Source: Spiroplasma endosymbiont of Crioceris asparagi
Lineage (GTDB): Bacteria; Bacillota_I; Bacilli_A; Mycoplasmatales; Mycoplasmataceae
NCBI RefSeq assembly: GCF_964020035.1
Contig: NZ_OZ026475.1
Coordinates: 248,001 to 312,000 of the forward strand
Length of the DNA stretch: 64,000 nucleotides
Direction of reading: 5' to 3'
The position numbers and the translations under genes are program-made. Under the pieces are notes generated by a model that saw only the letters and a list, made by a program, of their open reading frames with translations, ran no database searches and was not told the DNA's origin. Below, piece after piece: positions 9,334-21,696 of the stretch. Within the stretch, counting starts at the first letter, position 1; each line of letters starts with the position of its first letter.

Positions 9334-10998
9334 ATGAAAAAAATACTATCAGTTGAAAATTTAGTCGTTAAATTTAGAGTAAGATCTAAAATTTTAACTG
9401 CGATTAGAAATATCAACTTTGATGTATATGAAGGAGAAACTGTTGCCATTGTGGGTGAATCAGGTTCTGGTAAATCAGTGTTTACAAAAACCTTTACTAA
9501 TATGTTGGAATCAAATGGATGAATTGCTAATGGTTCAATTATTTATTATCCTCCCGAAACTGAAAACGCAAAAATTTCTTATACAACTGATTTAACAGAT
9601 TTTCATCATAATTTATTAGATCGTGATTTTAAAAAATGAATTATTAAAAAAACTAAATCATTTATAAAAGAATTAGAAGATTTTAAAAAACAAATTAATA
9701 ATTTAGATGAAACCGCAACCAATCAAGAGATTAAAGATTTACAAGCAAAAATTGATTTATTAAAACCTAATTTAGGGTTTGGAAAAAAATCAGATAGAGC
9801 GTCAGTTAAAATTCAAAGATATGAATTTAAAATTAAAGAACTAACTAATATTTTAAACCTAGCAAAAGATGTTGAAGCTAAAGCAAAAGAAATCCAAGCA
9901 ATTGATGAAGAGATTGAAGATTATAAATCTCAGTTATCATTCTTTATAAGCGCACCACGAAGAGAAAGGGTGTTTTTAGCAGAAGTTATTGAAGGCATTA
10001 AAAAAATGTTCAAGGAGAGCGTTCCATTTGATTCAGAACTTAAAGTTAAATTAGAAGAATACTTTAATAACAAAACTAATCTAACCCAAGTTGAAAGAAT
10101 TATTAAAGGAATTTACAAAAATGTCATTGTTAATGGAGAAACATTTGATGAAGATCAATATCGTTTATTCGTTTATAAAGCAAAATTTTTCAAAATGTCT
10201 GACTTTATGAAAAGACAAGCTGTTAAAAAAGATATTTCTAATTTGCGTGGAGCAACTATTGCCACAATCTTTCAAGATCCAATGACATCTTTAAACCCAT
10301 TATTAAGTGTCGGATTTCAAATTTCTGAAGTTTTACGAAAACATTCAAAAATGTCTAAATCAGAAGCAAGAAAAGAAACTATTGAAATTCTAAAAAAAGT
10401 AGGAATTCCTAATGCTGAGAAACGTTATCATGATATTCCCGGAAAATATTCTGGAGGAATGCGTCAAAGGGTTGTAATTGCGATTGCCCTTGCATGTAAA
10501 CCTAAAATCTTATTATGTGATGAACCGACAACTGCACTTGACGTAACTATTCAAGCACAAATTTTAAATCTAATTAAAGACTTACAAAAAGAATACAACT
10601 TTACAACTATCTTTATTACACATGACCTTGGAGTTGTTGCAAATATTGCTGATAGAGTTGCAGTTATGTATAGTGGACAAATTGTTGAATATGGAAAAGT
10701 AGATGAAATATTTTATGATCCCCAACACCCATATACTTGAGCACTATTATCATCACTTCCTCAACTTGGTAAAAAGGGTGAAGATTTATATTCAATTGCT
10801 GGAACCCCTCCAAGTTTATTTAAAAAAATTAAAGGGGATGCATTTGCACCACGAAATCCATATGCATTAAAAATTGATTATCTATATGAACCACCAATGT
10901 TCAAAGTTACAGATACTCATTATGCAAAAACATGATTATTGCATGAGAAATCTCCCAAAGTAGAAAAACCAAAACAATTAGAGAAACTAAAAAAATAA
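9334..10998 (+). CDS. oppD: Oligopeptide ABC transporter ATPase OppD with a large insertion
   Basis: A 554-residue ABC ATPase; typical OppD is about 330-350. Walker A GESGSGKS is near residue 38, then ~230 extra residues, many predicted charged and helical, before the Q-loop '[11 protein letters not shown]' (~310). The signature 'YSGGMRQR' (~372), Walker B '[11 protein letters not shown]' (~392), H-loop 'ITHDLG' and the oligopeptide-transporter C-terminal 'HPYTWALLSSLP' follow. All catalytic residues are intact, so it should hydrolyse ATP. It is 17 bases after oppC and 9 before oppF. The insertion sits in the alpha/beta region between Walker A and the Q-loop. Confidence 0.93.
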
Positions 10999-11007
10999 GG
11001 TGAAAAC

Positions 11008-13269
11008 ATGGAAAATAAAAAACCACTAATTTCAGTTAGAAATATGGTAATTGAATTCAGAAATAAAGGTAAAAAATTTGAAGCCATCAAAGGTGCCAAC
11101 CTAGACATCCAAAAGGGTGAAATTTTTGCGATTGTTGGAGAATCAGGTTCTGGTAAAACAACAATTGGTCGTGCCATTATGGGAATTCAACCAATTAAAA
11201 GTGGTGCTGTTTTCTTTGAAGATCAACTTGTTTTTGGAAGTCCTTTACACTTACATAAACTAAATAAAAAAATTCATCATCATTTAAAACAAATGGTGAT
11301 TAATTCACACATTACTTCAAGATTGTTAAACAACTACATCAATGAAGTTAAAGTCGATTATTTTAAATATATTAAACACTTAAGTTTTAATGTTAAAACT
11401 AAAGAAACTCGTCCCTTAACAGAAGCAGAATTACATAAAATAAAATATGCTTCTACAAAAACTGCTAATGTGACATTTAAAAAAATCTATTACTGACAAG
11501 AAGGAATTCTAAAAAGTTTATTAGACATTATTAGAATGCAACAAAAAACTATTCGTTTCCTTGATTATATTGATAAACAAGCTAAGGATTTAACTCCTGA
11601 AATGTATGAATCAATTCGTTTGAAATTACGTAATACACATATTATTGTGCGTGACACTAAATCCGTAGCTAATAATATTTTCAAAAAAATTGAAAACATT
11701 ATTGAAGTGAGAAAACAATATGCTAGCAAACAACTTGAGTTAGAACCAGCATTGAAAAAGATTTTTAAATTAATTGAAATTATTATTCAAGAACAATTAG
11801 TCTTAGAAGACTTTTTTCAAAAAGCGATTGATTCTCAAGAACAAAATATGGCACTTTCAGCACCACATTCTAAACGTAAAAGTTATATTGAAAAATACAA
11901 CGCTTTAATTAATGTTCCTCGTGACAAAATGTATAGTTCATTAATGAAATATAAACAAGAATATGAAGCCACAGATGCGCGTGATGATTATTTTAACCAA
12001 GCAACCTATGATGAGGTTTGTGAAGAATTAAAAAATCTTTACACAAATGAGACAGTAAATTTTAGAGCTCTAATAACTTATGTAAGACAATTTGAAAAAT
12101 CATTAGCAAGTGATAAACCAATTAACATTGCTAAATTAGATGCTTTAGTTGCTTCATTTAAAGAAAGCGATTTGGAACGTAAAGTTAAACATTATCATGA
12201 AGAAGTATTAAAACCAAAATTAGCTTTTGATGCATCATTTAAAGAATTACAAAGACAATGTGAATTTGCCTGAAAAATTGTTCGCAAGAATATTATGGTA
12301 GATAGAGATATAATTAACTTATGATACAAAGTGGAACGCAAAACTTTGGATTTAACTAGCGAAGAAATTAAAGATTATCAACAACTGCTGGATTTTTTAG
12401 AAATGCCATCACTTGATCAAGTCTTAAAAAATTTAAAAACATTAATTCCTTTAAATAAAAAGGGTGTTAGAAATAATAAAAAAATTATGCAAATGGTGTT
12501 CCAAGACCCAGCTTCTTCATTAAATGATCGTATGCCAATTGAACAAATTATTGGTGAGGGATTAGAGAATTTCCCCGAAATTTATAAAAATGATGAAACT
12601 CGTCAGTTGTATGTTGACCAATACAATAAAGACCTTAAACCAAATCAAGAACCAATTACTTTACAACAAGTTGATGATAAAAAAGTTAAACAATTCATCA
12701 CCTTAAACATGTTGAAAGAAGTGGGAATGTTACCCGAACATATGTCAAGATATCCTCATGAATTTTCTGGTGGTCAACGTCAAAGGGTGGGAATTGCCAG
12801 AGCAATGGTAATGAAACCAAAATTAATTGTGGCTGATGAACCAATATCAGCACTTGATGTGTCAATTCGTGCGCAAGTCTTAAATATGTTTAAAAAATTT
12901 CAAGAAGAAATGGGATTGACTTTTATCTTTGTTGCTCATGACTTGTCAATTGTAAGACATATTTCTACAAGAATTGCAGTTATCTATCGTGGAATAATTG
13001 TGGAAATGGCAGATTCAGAAGAATTGTTTAATCGACCAATGCACCCATATACAAAAGCATTGTTATCTGCAATTCCTGAACCAGATCCAAAAGCACAAAA
13101 TATTAAAAACAACTTTGTTTATGATGAAGAAAAAGAACACTATGATTATTTAGTTGATTTCCCAAACTTTAAGCAAATTATTAACAATCACTTTGTTTAT
13201 GCAAACTTAAGAGAACAAAGAGAAATTATCAATTCATTAATGGATAGTTCTACCAAAAAAGGAGAGTAA
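11008..13269 (+). CDS. oppF: Oligopeptide ABC transporter ATPase OppF with a very large insertion
   Basis: A 753-residue ABC ATPase, more than twice the usual OppF length. Walker [10 protein letters not shown] is near residue 44. About 430 residues then intervene, strongly charged and helical, with coiled-coil-like runs of K and E, before the Q-loop '[13 protein letters not shown]' (~495). The signature 'FSGGQRQR' (~585), Walker B '[12 protein letters not shown]' (~606), H-loop 'VAHDLS' and '[17 protein letters not shown]' are intact. It pairs with OppD as the second nucleotide-binding domain. Its stop codon shares one base with the oppA start. Confidence 0.93.
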
Positions 13270-15833
13270 TGAAAAAATTAATTGTTGGATTAGCTGCAGT
13301 AATTGCTGGAGCTATTGGAATAAAATTTTTAATAAGTTCAACTGGAATTTCTTTTAGTGCTTTAATGGCGCGAAGAGTTTCAACTGACGAATACAAAGGT
13401 TATTTTCAATTTAATCCAATTTCATTGTCTTCTGGTAAAACAATGCAAGCTAGTGATTTTGAACAATTAGCTGATCTTCAATCACCATTAGTTGGAGTTG
13501 ATGAATTGGGAAATTCAAAAACAGATCTTGCACTTAAAAATGTTTACCTAACTGCAAATGCGAACAAAGTTGAACAAAAAGTTGGATTTAGACAACTTGG
13601 AAAAGATGCTGCAAATAAAAAAGAATCATGAACATATGCAATTGATCCTAATGCTAAATGAGTTGATAATGATGGTAATTATGTTACTGATGATAAACTT
13701 GTTGACAATAATGGACAAATTTCTGGAAAAGATTTTGTCAATATTTTCTTATATGTTTTAAATCCTAATGTTGATAGTGATATTTCTTCATTTTTTGCAA
13801 ACTTTATTGATGGATTTAGTGAACTTAAAGATTATGTGGCTACTCATGATGTGTCAGGAGTTAAAAAGAAAAATAGCGTTGGTGCAGAAGAAAAAGATAA
13901 AGATAAAATTGTTACAGAAAACTGAGAAAGAATTAAACAAGCTTATGAAGTCGCAACAAAAGGTAAAGATTCATTTGATGGTAAATTAAAATTTACTGAT
14001 GATAGTGGAGAACAAACATTTGATCTTGGAATTGTTTATGGAAAAATTAATGGAACTGATGCTGGCGGAGTTAATATAAATACTGCCACTCCTGGTTCTA
14101 ATATTGATGGTGCTAGTTATGTAAGATTTATTAATCCCGATGGAATCACTACGCCATTCTTTGAAGGTATTATGAGTTATGTAATTTTTGCACCAATGCC
14201 AAAGAAAGCAATTGATGAAAAATATATTTTAAATTATGGATTACCCGGAGAATTCTCAGCAACTTTATATACTGGTGCTTATACTTTAACTAATTATTCT
14301 CCAAACAATAATTTATCATTTAAGAAAAATGAACATTATGTAAATGCGGAAGACATTAAAATAAAACATATTCAAAAATTTTATAAAGCTAATGTTACAC
14401 CATCTGATTTAAGAGTTTCCTTTGAAGCTGGTGATTTAACTGAAGATTCATTAAGTGTGACTGATGGTGGGGGATGAAATAAATACGTTGGTAGTGATTA
14501 TAAAAATCCGAAATTCGAAGCTGTCTTTAGCCAAGAACCAGTACAATCTTCATCATTTGGAATATTCTTTAACCCAATCAACACTGATACAAATGGTAAT
14601 GGTAATAAAAAAGAAAAAGCAGAATTATTATCTTCATCATTAATTCGTTCATATTTCACAACAAGATTTAATAGAGATTATAGTGCTAAATACTACTCTT
14701 CAAAATTTGATGCTAAAGGGGCAGACTCAGCAGCTGGAATTAATTTTTGAACTGCTTCAAATTTCATCAATGATGGTGAAAAAGATTATTCTGATTATAT
14801 GAAAGATGAAGTTGCAACAGAAGCTAAAAAAGATAATTCAGTTTCAAATATAGAATCTTTAAAAAATAATCTAGAACAAGGACATAATTTTTTCCAAAAA
14901 GAGGATGGAAAAAAATATATTGAAGAAAGAGCAAAAAAATCTAACAAAATATCAAATGATTATACTCAAGATATTATTGATGAAGTTAAAAATATTGATC
15001 CTTCTGCGACAACATCTAATCCATTAGAGTTAAAATTATTGTTAAATGTATCACAAAAATATGCTTTAAATATGAGTGTTACAAATAGTATTAGAATGTT
15101 TAATAAAGTTGCTGCTAGAGAAAATGTACCTTTAAAAATTGATATTAATGAATCAAAAGATCAATCTGATTTCATGAATAAGAGATCTAGTGGTAGTTAT
15201 GATTTATTAATTACAGGATGATCACCAGATTATGCTGACCCTTTAACATATGCAGTCTTTGGAGCAACTGGAGATATGAATACATATTATGGGATTGCAA
15301 GAATCCTTGATAGTCATAAATTACCAGTCCTTCAAAAAATATATGATAAAAAATGAAATGCTCAAGGAACATGAGATTTCTCAAAAAATAGTATTGATGA
15401 TCGTGAAGATTTATTAAGTTATGATGAAATTAAAGGTGCATTTAATAAAACAATAAATGATAACTATGCAAGTGATAATAATACTTGAAAAGCAAATATT
15501 ACTAAATATGTAAATCAAAATTTAAAATATAGTCAATTAGTTTACCTTGCTTCAAAAATTGCTGATATTCAAGCTAGATATAAAGCCTTTGCTCAAATTG
15601 AAGCCTATGCATTATATTCTTCATGTATTACCTTGCCAATTGATGACCAATTTTTACCAGCATTAGTAAAAATTTCATATGTGCGACCATTTGAATATTC
15701 AACTGCTAAATATGGAACAAGTCAATATCAACATAGAAATTGAACAATTTTGAATAAGTTACCAAATAAAAGTGATCTTCAAAAATGATTACAAGAATTT
15801 GAAGATAAAAAAAAGAATAATAAACCACAATAG
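13269..15833 (+). CDS. oppA: Oligopeptide-binding protein OppA (membrane-anchored, no lipobox Cys)
   Basis: An 854-residue extracytoplasmic substrate-binding protein, inferred from its place at the end of oppBCDF and from SBP family 5 features: 'DLQSPLVGVDELGNSKTDLAL' region near the N-terminus, and late 'DLLITGWSPDYADPLTYA', the classic peptide/nickel-binding motif. The N-terminus '[20 protein letters not shown]' is a hydrophobic signal/anchor, but no cysteine follows it, so it is probably held by an uncleaved TM helix. It is longer than typical OppA (~550), as in other mollicutes. Many Trp codons are TGA. A terminator overlaps its stop. Confidence 0.88.
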
Positions 15834-15845
15834 TGGTTTTTTATT
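15822..15845 (+). terminator. Terminator of the opp operon
   Basis: AAACCAC / GTGGTTT stem with AATA loop and T run. The oppA stop codon lies in the loop and right arm. Confidence 0.85.
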
Positions 15846-15897
15846 TTAAAATAAACATTAAGATATAATTAATTATATTAATAGAAGGGGTCAAAAA

Positions 15898-16851
15898 ATG
15901 AATGAGTTTTTATTAAATTCAGTATGAGCTGTGTTAAATTCAAAAATAATAACTAAACGTGATAATTCAGTGGAATGCCAATTAAAACATTTTAAATCAC
16001 TTAAAAGAATTGTTAATATTCATGATGTTGATAAAACCCGACTATTAGATCTTGGTGAATATCATGAATGGCAACAAATTGAATTGTTTACTTCAGATGA
16101 TATCGAGCTTGCAGGAATGTATTGAATTAATCCAATTAAAACAGATAAGTGAATTATTTCACTTCATGGTTTTAGTTCTAAAAAAGAAGTTGCTGCAACT
16201 GCTGCAAGTTTTTTTAAAGCAATGGGATACAATATTTTTGCATTTGATTTTAGAAATCAGGGGATGAGTAGTGAAGACTTTGTGACTTTTGGCGTGAAAG
16301 AACAAGAAGATTTATTAACAGCACTTAAATATTTACGAAAAGAGTTTCATCCCACAACTGTTGGACTAATTGGTTTTAGTATGGGAGCTTATGCTTTAAA
16401 TGCTTTTGCTTTAAACAATGAACCAGTGTTTCAAGAATATAATATTAAGTTTGGTATTTCTGATTCAACATTTGCTAATTTATCACCAGCAATTTCAAGA
16501 TTAACAGAAACATTTGGTCATCATTTGAAGGTTAGTCGTAAAATAATTGATAATATGTTAGTTTGAGTAAAAAACAGATATATGATTAATACTGAAATGT
16601 TAAATTTAAGTAATTTTAATTTAAATAATGTGACTTCTTTCCCAATTCTTTATCTTCACTCAAAAGATGACAAAATTACTTCATATAAAGATAGTGAAAA
16701 ATTTATAAAAGAGCGAAAAAGTGTTAAAGTTTTAGGAAAGGATAATATTGTTTTATTCACAAAAGTTGGTCACATTAAAGCAATTTTTGATGTCACTCAA
16801 CAATATGTTGATGCAGTTAAACAATTCTTACAAGAAAATCAGGTAAATTAA
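15898..16851 (+). CDS. Alpha/beta hydrolase (serine hydrolase)
   Basis: A 317-residue putative lipase/esterase or peptidase of the alpha/beta hydrolase fold. The 'SLHGFSSKKE' oxyanion region, 'NIFAFDFRNQGMS', and the nucleophile elbow GFSMG (Ser near residue 160) are clear. The acid is likely Asp in 'LHSKDDKITS' and the histidine in 'FTKVGHIKAI'. This order resembles mollicute lysophospholipase-like hydrolases. GAAGGGG precedes the ATG. The stop overlaps the start of the degenerate ABC protein by one base, so the two are coupled. The substrate is unknown. Confidence 0.85.
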
Positions 16852-18107
16852 TGGAAAAAAAGATCGTTGTTCAATTAAATAATATTTTGAAAATTCACAA
16901 TGGAAGAACTATGACATTGAGAGGAATTAATCTTAATGTTTATGAAGGAGATGTCATTGCTTTAGTTGGTCCAAATAACTCAGGTAAAAATATTTTAGGA
17001 AGAGTTATTGGTGATGAAATTAAACCAACAGCAGGAAGTGTGGAATACTTTTTTGATACACCTGACATCTTATCTAATGTAGGATACCACTTTCGTAAAA
17101 ATATTTGACCTGATGGTTTTAGAGTGCAAGAAGTTATTAAGTTTTATCGAGATATTTATGGAATCAAAGATGAAGCATGAATTTCACAGCTATATGAAGT
17201 ATTTCGAATTAAATCTCATTTAAAAGAGTATTTAAATCAAAGCGATCAAAACTGATTAGAAGTGTTTTCAATGTTCCTTGCCTTTATGCATAAACCAAAA
17301 TTATTAATCTTAAATCCAATTACAACTACTATTTGGGTAGATATTAGAATTGGGATTCTAGATTTCTTAAAAAAATATCGTGAAGAAAATAATGCAACAA
17401 TTATTTTAACTTCACCATCTGATGCAATGTTTGATGCATTATGTAATCGTGTAATCACTATGCATCATGGGCAAATTTTTAGAGAAGATTCAGCGATTAA
17501 AATTAAAGAATCAGGAACTTCATTAACTGATTATTCATTAAAGGTTTATGCAGACATTAAAAAGAAAGATTTAAAATTAAAAAACCAAGACCCTGTCTTG
17601 GATGCGATTTTAAGTAAATTTGAAATGTATGAAAAAGTCTTTGATAAAGCCTTCAATGAATTATGTAAAAAACATAGTGATGAAGAAATTGAACAAATGA
17701 AACTTTTTAACGATATTAAATTAATTCAAATTAATTTGAGTACAACAAGAAAATCAATTGAAAAATTAGCGTTCTCATTAATTTCAATTAATAGCTTAAA
17801 GTTTACTAAAAAAGAAATTAAAGAATTAGTGAATTCAATTGATAAATTTATTAAACCAGTTAAAAAACTTGATCCAACCAATTTATATTTAAATGAATCA
17901 ATTGCTTTTTTAGAAGAAATTAAAGATGTAATTACATTCTGTAAACATGAGTTAATTCAAATCTTTAATGAAACCGCGTTAATTCATCGTTATTCTTCTG
18001 ATAATAAAACGTCATTACGTGAAAAACGTAAACTAAAAAAACTAAAACGTAAATATATTAAAGAAGAAAAACAAAAAATTATGAACAAAATTAAAAAAAT
18101 TACATAA
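16851..18107 (+). CDS. Degenerate ABC-type ATP-binding protein (probable pseudo-ATPase)
   Basis: A 418-residue protein with the ABC fold outline: 'MTLRGINLNVYEGDVIALVG', a helical region, 'PKLLIL', then 'NRVITMHHGQIF'. Nearly all catalytic elements are changed. Walker A is GPNNSGKN (no Gly at position 4, Asn for Ser/Thr). There is no Q-loop Gln and no recognisable LSGGQ. Walker B reads LLILNPIT (no Asp-Glu), and the H-loop reads TSPSD. About 190 extra residues, helical and very basic at the end, follow. It overlaps the hydrolase by one base and is 11 bases before two permease genes. It is probably a non-hydrolysing partner. Confidence 0.8.
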
Positions 18108-18118
18108 AGGAAATTCCA

Positions 18119-19102
18119 ATGCTTAATAATAAATGAGATATTTTTAAAGATATGATGAAATTCCAGTGAAAAAACAATCTTCGCAACATGATTAGTGTTT
18201 TTACTGGACTTTTTGTCACAATCATTTTGTTATTTACATGATTAACATTTAAGGTAATTGTCGATAAAAATGATTCTAATAAAAACATGGAATTATTTTT
18301 ACAATATGATCCCTTCATTTTGTCATCAGCGATCGGGATTAGTACAATCATTAATTGTTTTTTAAATATGGCCCGTATTATGCACGAGTTTAAAATTAAA
18401 AACTTTTTTCGTAGAACATTTGCAACAAACATTTCTAAAAAATTCTTAATTATTTGTATGGTTGCTTATAACCAAATGTTTAACATGATTGTAAGTTTAT
18501 TATTATTTTTATTTGCAATGTGTTATGTCAGCCAACGAGATGAGTTAGCGTCTGTTAATTGATTAATATTTATTGGTGGGTATTTATTATTGGCATGTAT
18601 TTGCAACTTGTTTGGAATTTATGTAGCATTTGCTGTTAAACGTTTTGATATGGTATTGATTGTAACTAATGCCTTTTATTACGCATCAACATATTTTTTA
18701 GGATTAGGGATTCCTTATGGGAGTTTAATTAATCAAAATAGTAAAATAATGTTGTGAATAAGTTATATCTTTCCCCAAAAATATCCATTGTCAATTATGC
18801 AAGCAGGGTGACAAGGGCACTTTGGTTTTGATAATATGAAACAACAAACCCGTGATGAAATTGGTGATATTGGAATTGGTTATTGGGGTCATAATTGAAT
18901 TCCATTTGTAGTAACAGCGTTATTATTTTTATTTGCTATGTTGTTATTAAGATGAATTATTAAAAGTAAATATAAAATCGAAAGAACTAATAACTATGAA
19001 AAATATGCACGTGTTTCAAAAGAATCAGCAAATAAAATTTATTTATTAGAAAGAGCAACAACAATTGAAGAGTTAAAACGTATTAAAGAGAGTCAAGGAT
19101 AA
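18119..19102 (+). CDS. ABC-2-like membrane protein (permease 1)
   Basis: A 327-residue membrane protein with about six hydrophobic segments, starting at a GGAAATTCC-spaced ATG just after the ATPase. It shares with the next gene the motif 'FPQKYPLSIMQAGWQG' in the loop between the last two TM segments, and a similar C-terminal helix ('ATTIEELKRI' against 'AESIEKLNQI'), so the two are paralogues. The layout (ATPase plus two membrane proteins) fits an ABC-2 type exporter. The substrate cannot be read. Confidence 0.75.
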
Positions 19103-19103
19103 A

Positions 19104-20069
19104 ATGGTCAAAGAACAACAAGATAAGTATTTTAATCGTCATAGTAATTTTTATGTATTAAGAAAATTAGTTTGACTACATACAAAAACATTTTTTAGAA
19201 TGCCATGAAACATTTTTGTGGGACTTTTTGTGATGTACTTAATTTTGGTGATGTGATTAATTTTTAAACCAGATAACGTGTTTGTTATTCCTTCAATCGT
19301 GGCTGTAAGTATTACAAGAAATACGGTATCAAATTTATATCGTGTGTTATTTAGATATAAATTTACATCAATTGATAAACGTATTATGTATTTACCAACA
19401 TCAATATATACCAACTTTATTGCTGTTTGTTTATTTTCATTTATTTTTAACTTTATTAATTCAGCAATTTTAATGTCGGTGCCAATAATTTTTCAATCAC
19501 AAATTACCGTTCATTCTACTAATTGATTGATGTATTTATCTGGATCATTATTACTATGAATTACTTGTGTTTTAACGTTGTATATAATTTTCTTTTGAAT
19601 GGGGATAAAGTATACCCAACTAGCTCAAGGAATTGTAATTGTCTTATATGTTGTTGTCTTTAACTTAATGGGTTGTGCGTTCCCATATGATTTAATAATG
19701 CAACATAAAGGATTAAATGCATTTTTATATTTATTCCCCCAACGTTATGCAATCAACATAATGCAAGCAGGGTGAATTAATGCCACTGATATGATTATGC
19801 CAGCCAACATCACTACTTCTAACTTACCAGCAGTAAGTTTTGGATTTGCAGGACAATTATGAATTCCATATCTTGTATCAATTGTGTATATTATTTTAAT
19901 GGTAGGAATGTTATATATATTTTTCATCTTTAAATCAGAAGCACAATTTCACGTTTATACTAAAGCCCAAAAACAAAATAAAGAAAGTTATTTGTATCGT
20001 GTCAAACACGCTGAGTCAATTGAGAAATTAAATCAAATTCACGATGAGTGGAATAACTCCCATAAATAA
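19104..20069 (+). CDS. ABC-2-like membrane protein (permease 2)
   Basis: A 321-residue paralogue of the preceding permease, starting one base after its stop. About six TM segments are visible; the shared loop reads 'FPQRYAINIMQAGWIN'. The N-terminal 'LVWLHTKTFFRMPWNIFVGLFV' matches the region 'MMKFQWKNNLRNMISVFTG' of its partner in arrangement. The pair probably forms a heterodimeric channel with the degenerate ATPase. A short gap with no clear terminator leads to the amino-acid permease. Confidence 0.75.
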
Positions 20070-20134
20070 TTTTTGTTTACTAACCCAAAAATGATATAAT
20101 TTTAAAATTATAACTATTATTTAAAGGAACGTTT

Positions 20135-21670
20135 ATGAAGAATAATCAAAAGAATAAGTTCAATTTATCAGAAATGATTTGAATTGGTTTTAACTATACA
20201 TGTGGAATATCATTTACTGCTGCTTTTGCAACATTTATGATTAATTCTAATGGTGAAGGTCTAGGACTTGGGGCACACATGATTTGAATCTTTTTAATTG
20301 AAGGTTTAATTGCTGCCACTTGTGCATGAGCATTTTCTAGAATGTCACATATTCATAAAGGAGAAAATGGGGCAGCCTATATTTATGTCCGAACTTCTTT
20401 TGGAAAGTTTGCTGGATGAATGATTTCTTTCTTACAATATACAACAATGCCGATGATTGTTACTTCACAAATTGTGTCAATGATTCGCATTAACTTTGTA
20501 GATACCGGATCAGTGTTTAACACACAACAAATCTTTGGGGCATGATCTTTCTTAGTTTGAGATATTGTGGGAATCATTGTTTATGCTTTAGCTTCATGTA
20601 CAATTTTCTTCAGTATGAGAGCCATTAAGAAATTTTTAAATATGTCTGGTTACATTAAATGAGGATCAACTTTTTTATTAGTAATTGTTTTAGTTTATTT
20701 ATTTATACATGATAGCCAATTTGGTAATAATGTTGCTCATAATTCAAAAATATCAGTGTCATCATTTTCAACAGCCTTTACTTCTGGATTCTTCTTCTTT
20801 ATGGGTTTTGAAACATTTTCAACAATGGGAAAAAATGTTGAGAACCCAGAAAAGAATATTGGAAAAGCGATTATGTGAATTATGTTTTTAGTAACACTAT
20901 TTTATGTTTCAATGACAATATTATTTTTAGGAACATTTATTAAATATGGATCAAATCCTAATATTGAAGCATTTTCTCTAATTAACAATAATGCTAAATA
21001 TCTTAAGTGATTAGGGGCGATCATAATGTTAGTATGTACTTTATCTTTAAAAATGAATTCTGCTGTGCAAAACTCATTGTATTCAGGAACCATTTTAGAA
21101 CCATTTGCTAAAGAGGGAATGATTAACCCTAAATATCAAGAAGTTAATGAATATGGGATTCCCTTTAGAGCGTCATTACTTAACTTGATATTAACTACAT
21201 CATTTGCGGCAGTGTGATTAATAATTCCTGACATTATTCAAGGATGTATTGGTTCTACAGATCCGATCTTTAATTTCTCTGATATTACAGGTGAAACCGC
21301 TTTAATCATGATTATGATTTATATTGCAGTTATTTATACAACCTTGCATTTAACATTTACTAAAAAAATGAAAACCAATTTATTCGAAAAAATTATTTGA
21401 ATATTTGCATTAATATTTTTAATTTTCCAATTCGAAGAATTTTTTAGAAACCTAATTACAGAAATAGTTGATGCTGCTCGTTATCATACACATAATTGAG
21501 TTGGTAAAATTATCTCAGCATCATTAGAAATAATTTATGTAATCTTGGCAATCACTTTTGGAATAATTTGATATAAAGTAAGATACTTACCAATTTATAA
21601 AAAAAGAATGGCAGAGAATCCTCAACTACAAGTTGAACTTGATGAAGCCTACCAATTAATAAATAATTAA
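20135..21670 (+). CDS. APC-family amino acid permease
   Basis: A 511-residue protein with about twelve TM segments. The first repeat begins 'LSEMIWIGFNYTCGISF', close to the APC superfamily TM1 pattern around an unwound GXG-like stretch; 'GENGAAYIYVRTSFGKFAGW' is the conserved TM2-3 region, and 'FFFFMGFETFSTMGKNVENP' is the TM6 region with the conserved Glu. It has its own promoter-like TATAAT at about 20094-20099 and AAAGGA before the ATG. A GC-stem terminator follows. It is probably a proton- or cation-coupled amino acid importer, useful where amino acid synthesis is absent. Confidence 0.88.
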
Positions 21671-21695
21671 AAAAACACCCGCGGGTGGTTTTTTA
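21669..21695. terminator. Terminator between amino acid permease and minus-strand lipoprotein
   Basis: CACCC / GGGTG stem with flanking A and T runs. It serves the permease on the plus strand and could serve the convergent lipoprotein. Confidence 0.8.
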
Positions 21696-21696
21696 A

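Noticed and set aside
7064-20069. Apparent broken genes or frameshifts in opp and ABC genes
   Set aside because: All breaks are TGA codons at Trp positions, as expected for the mollicute code.
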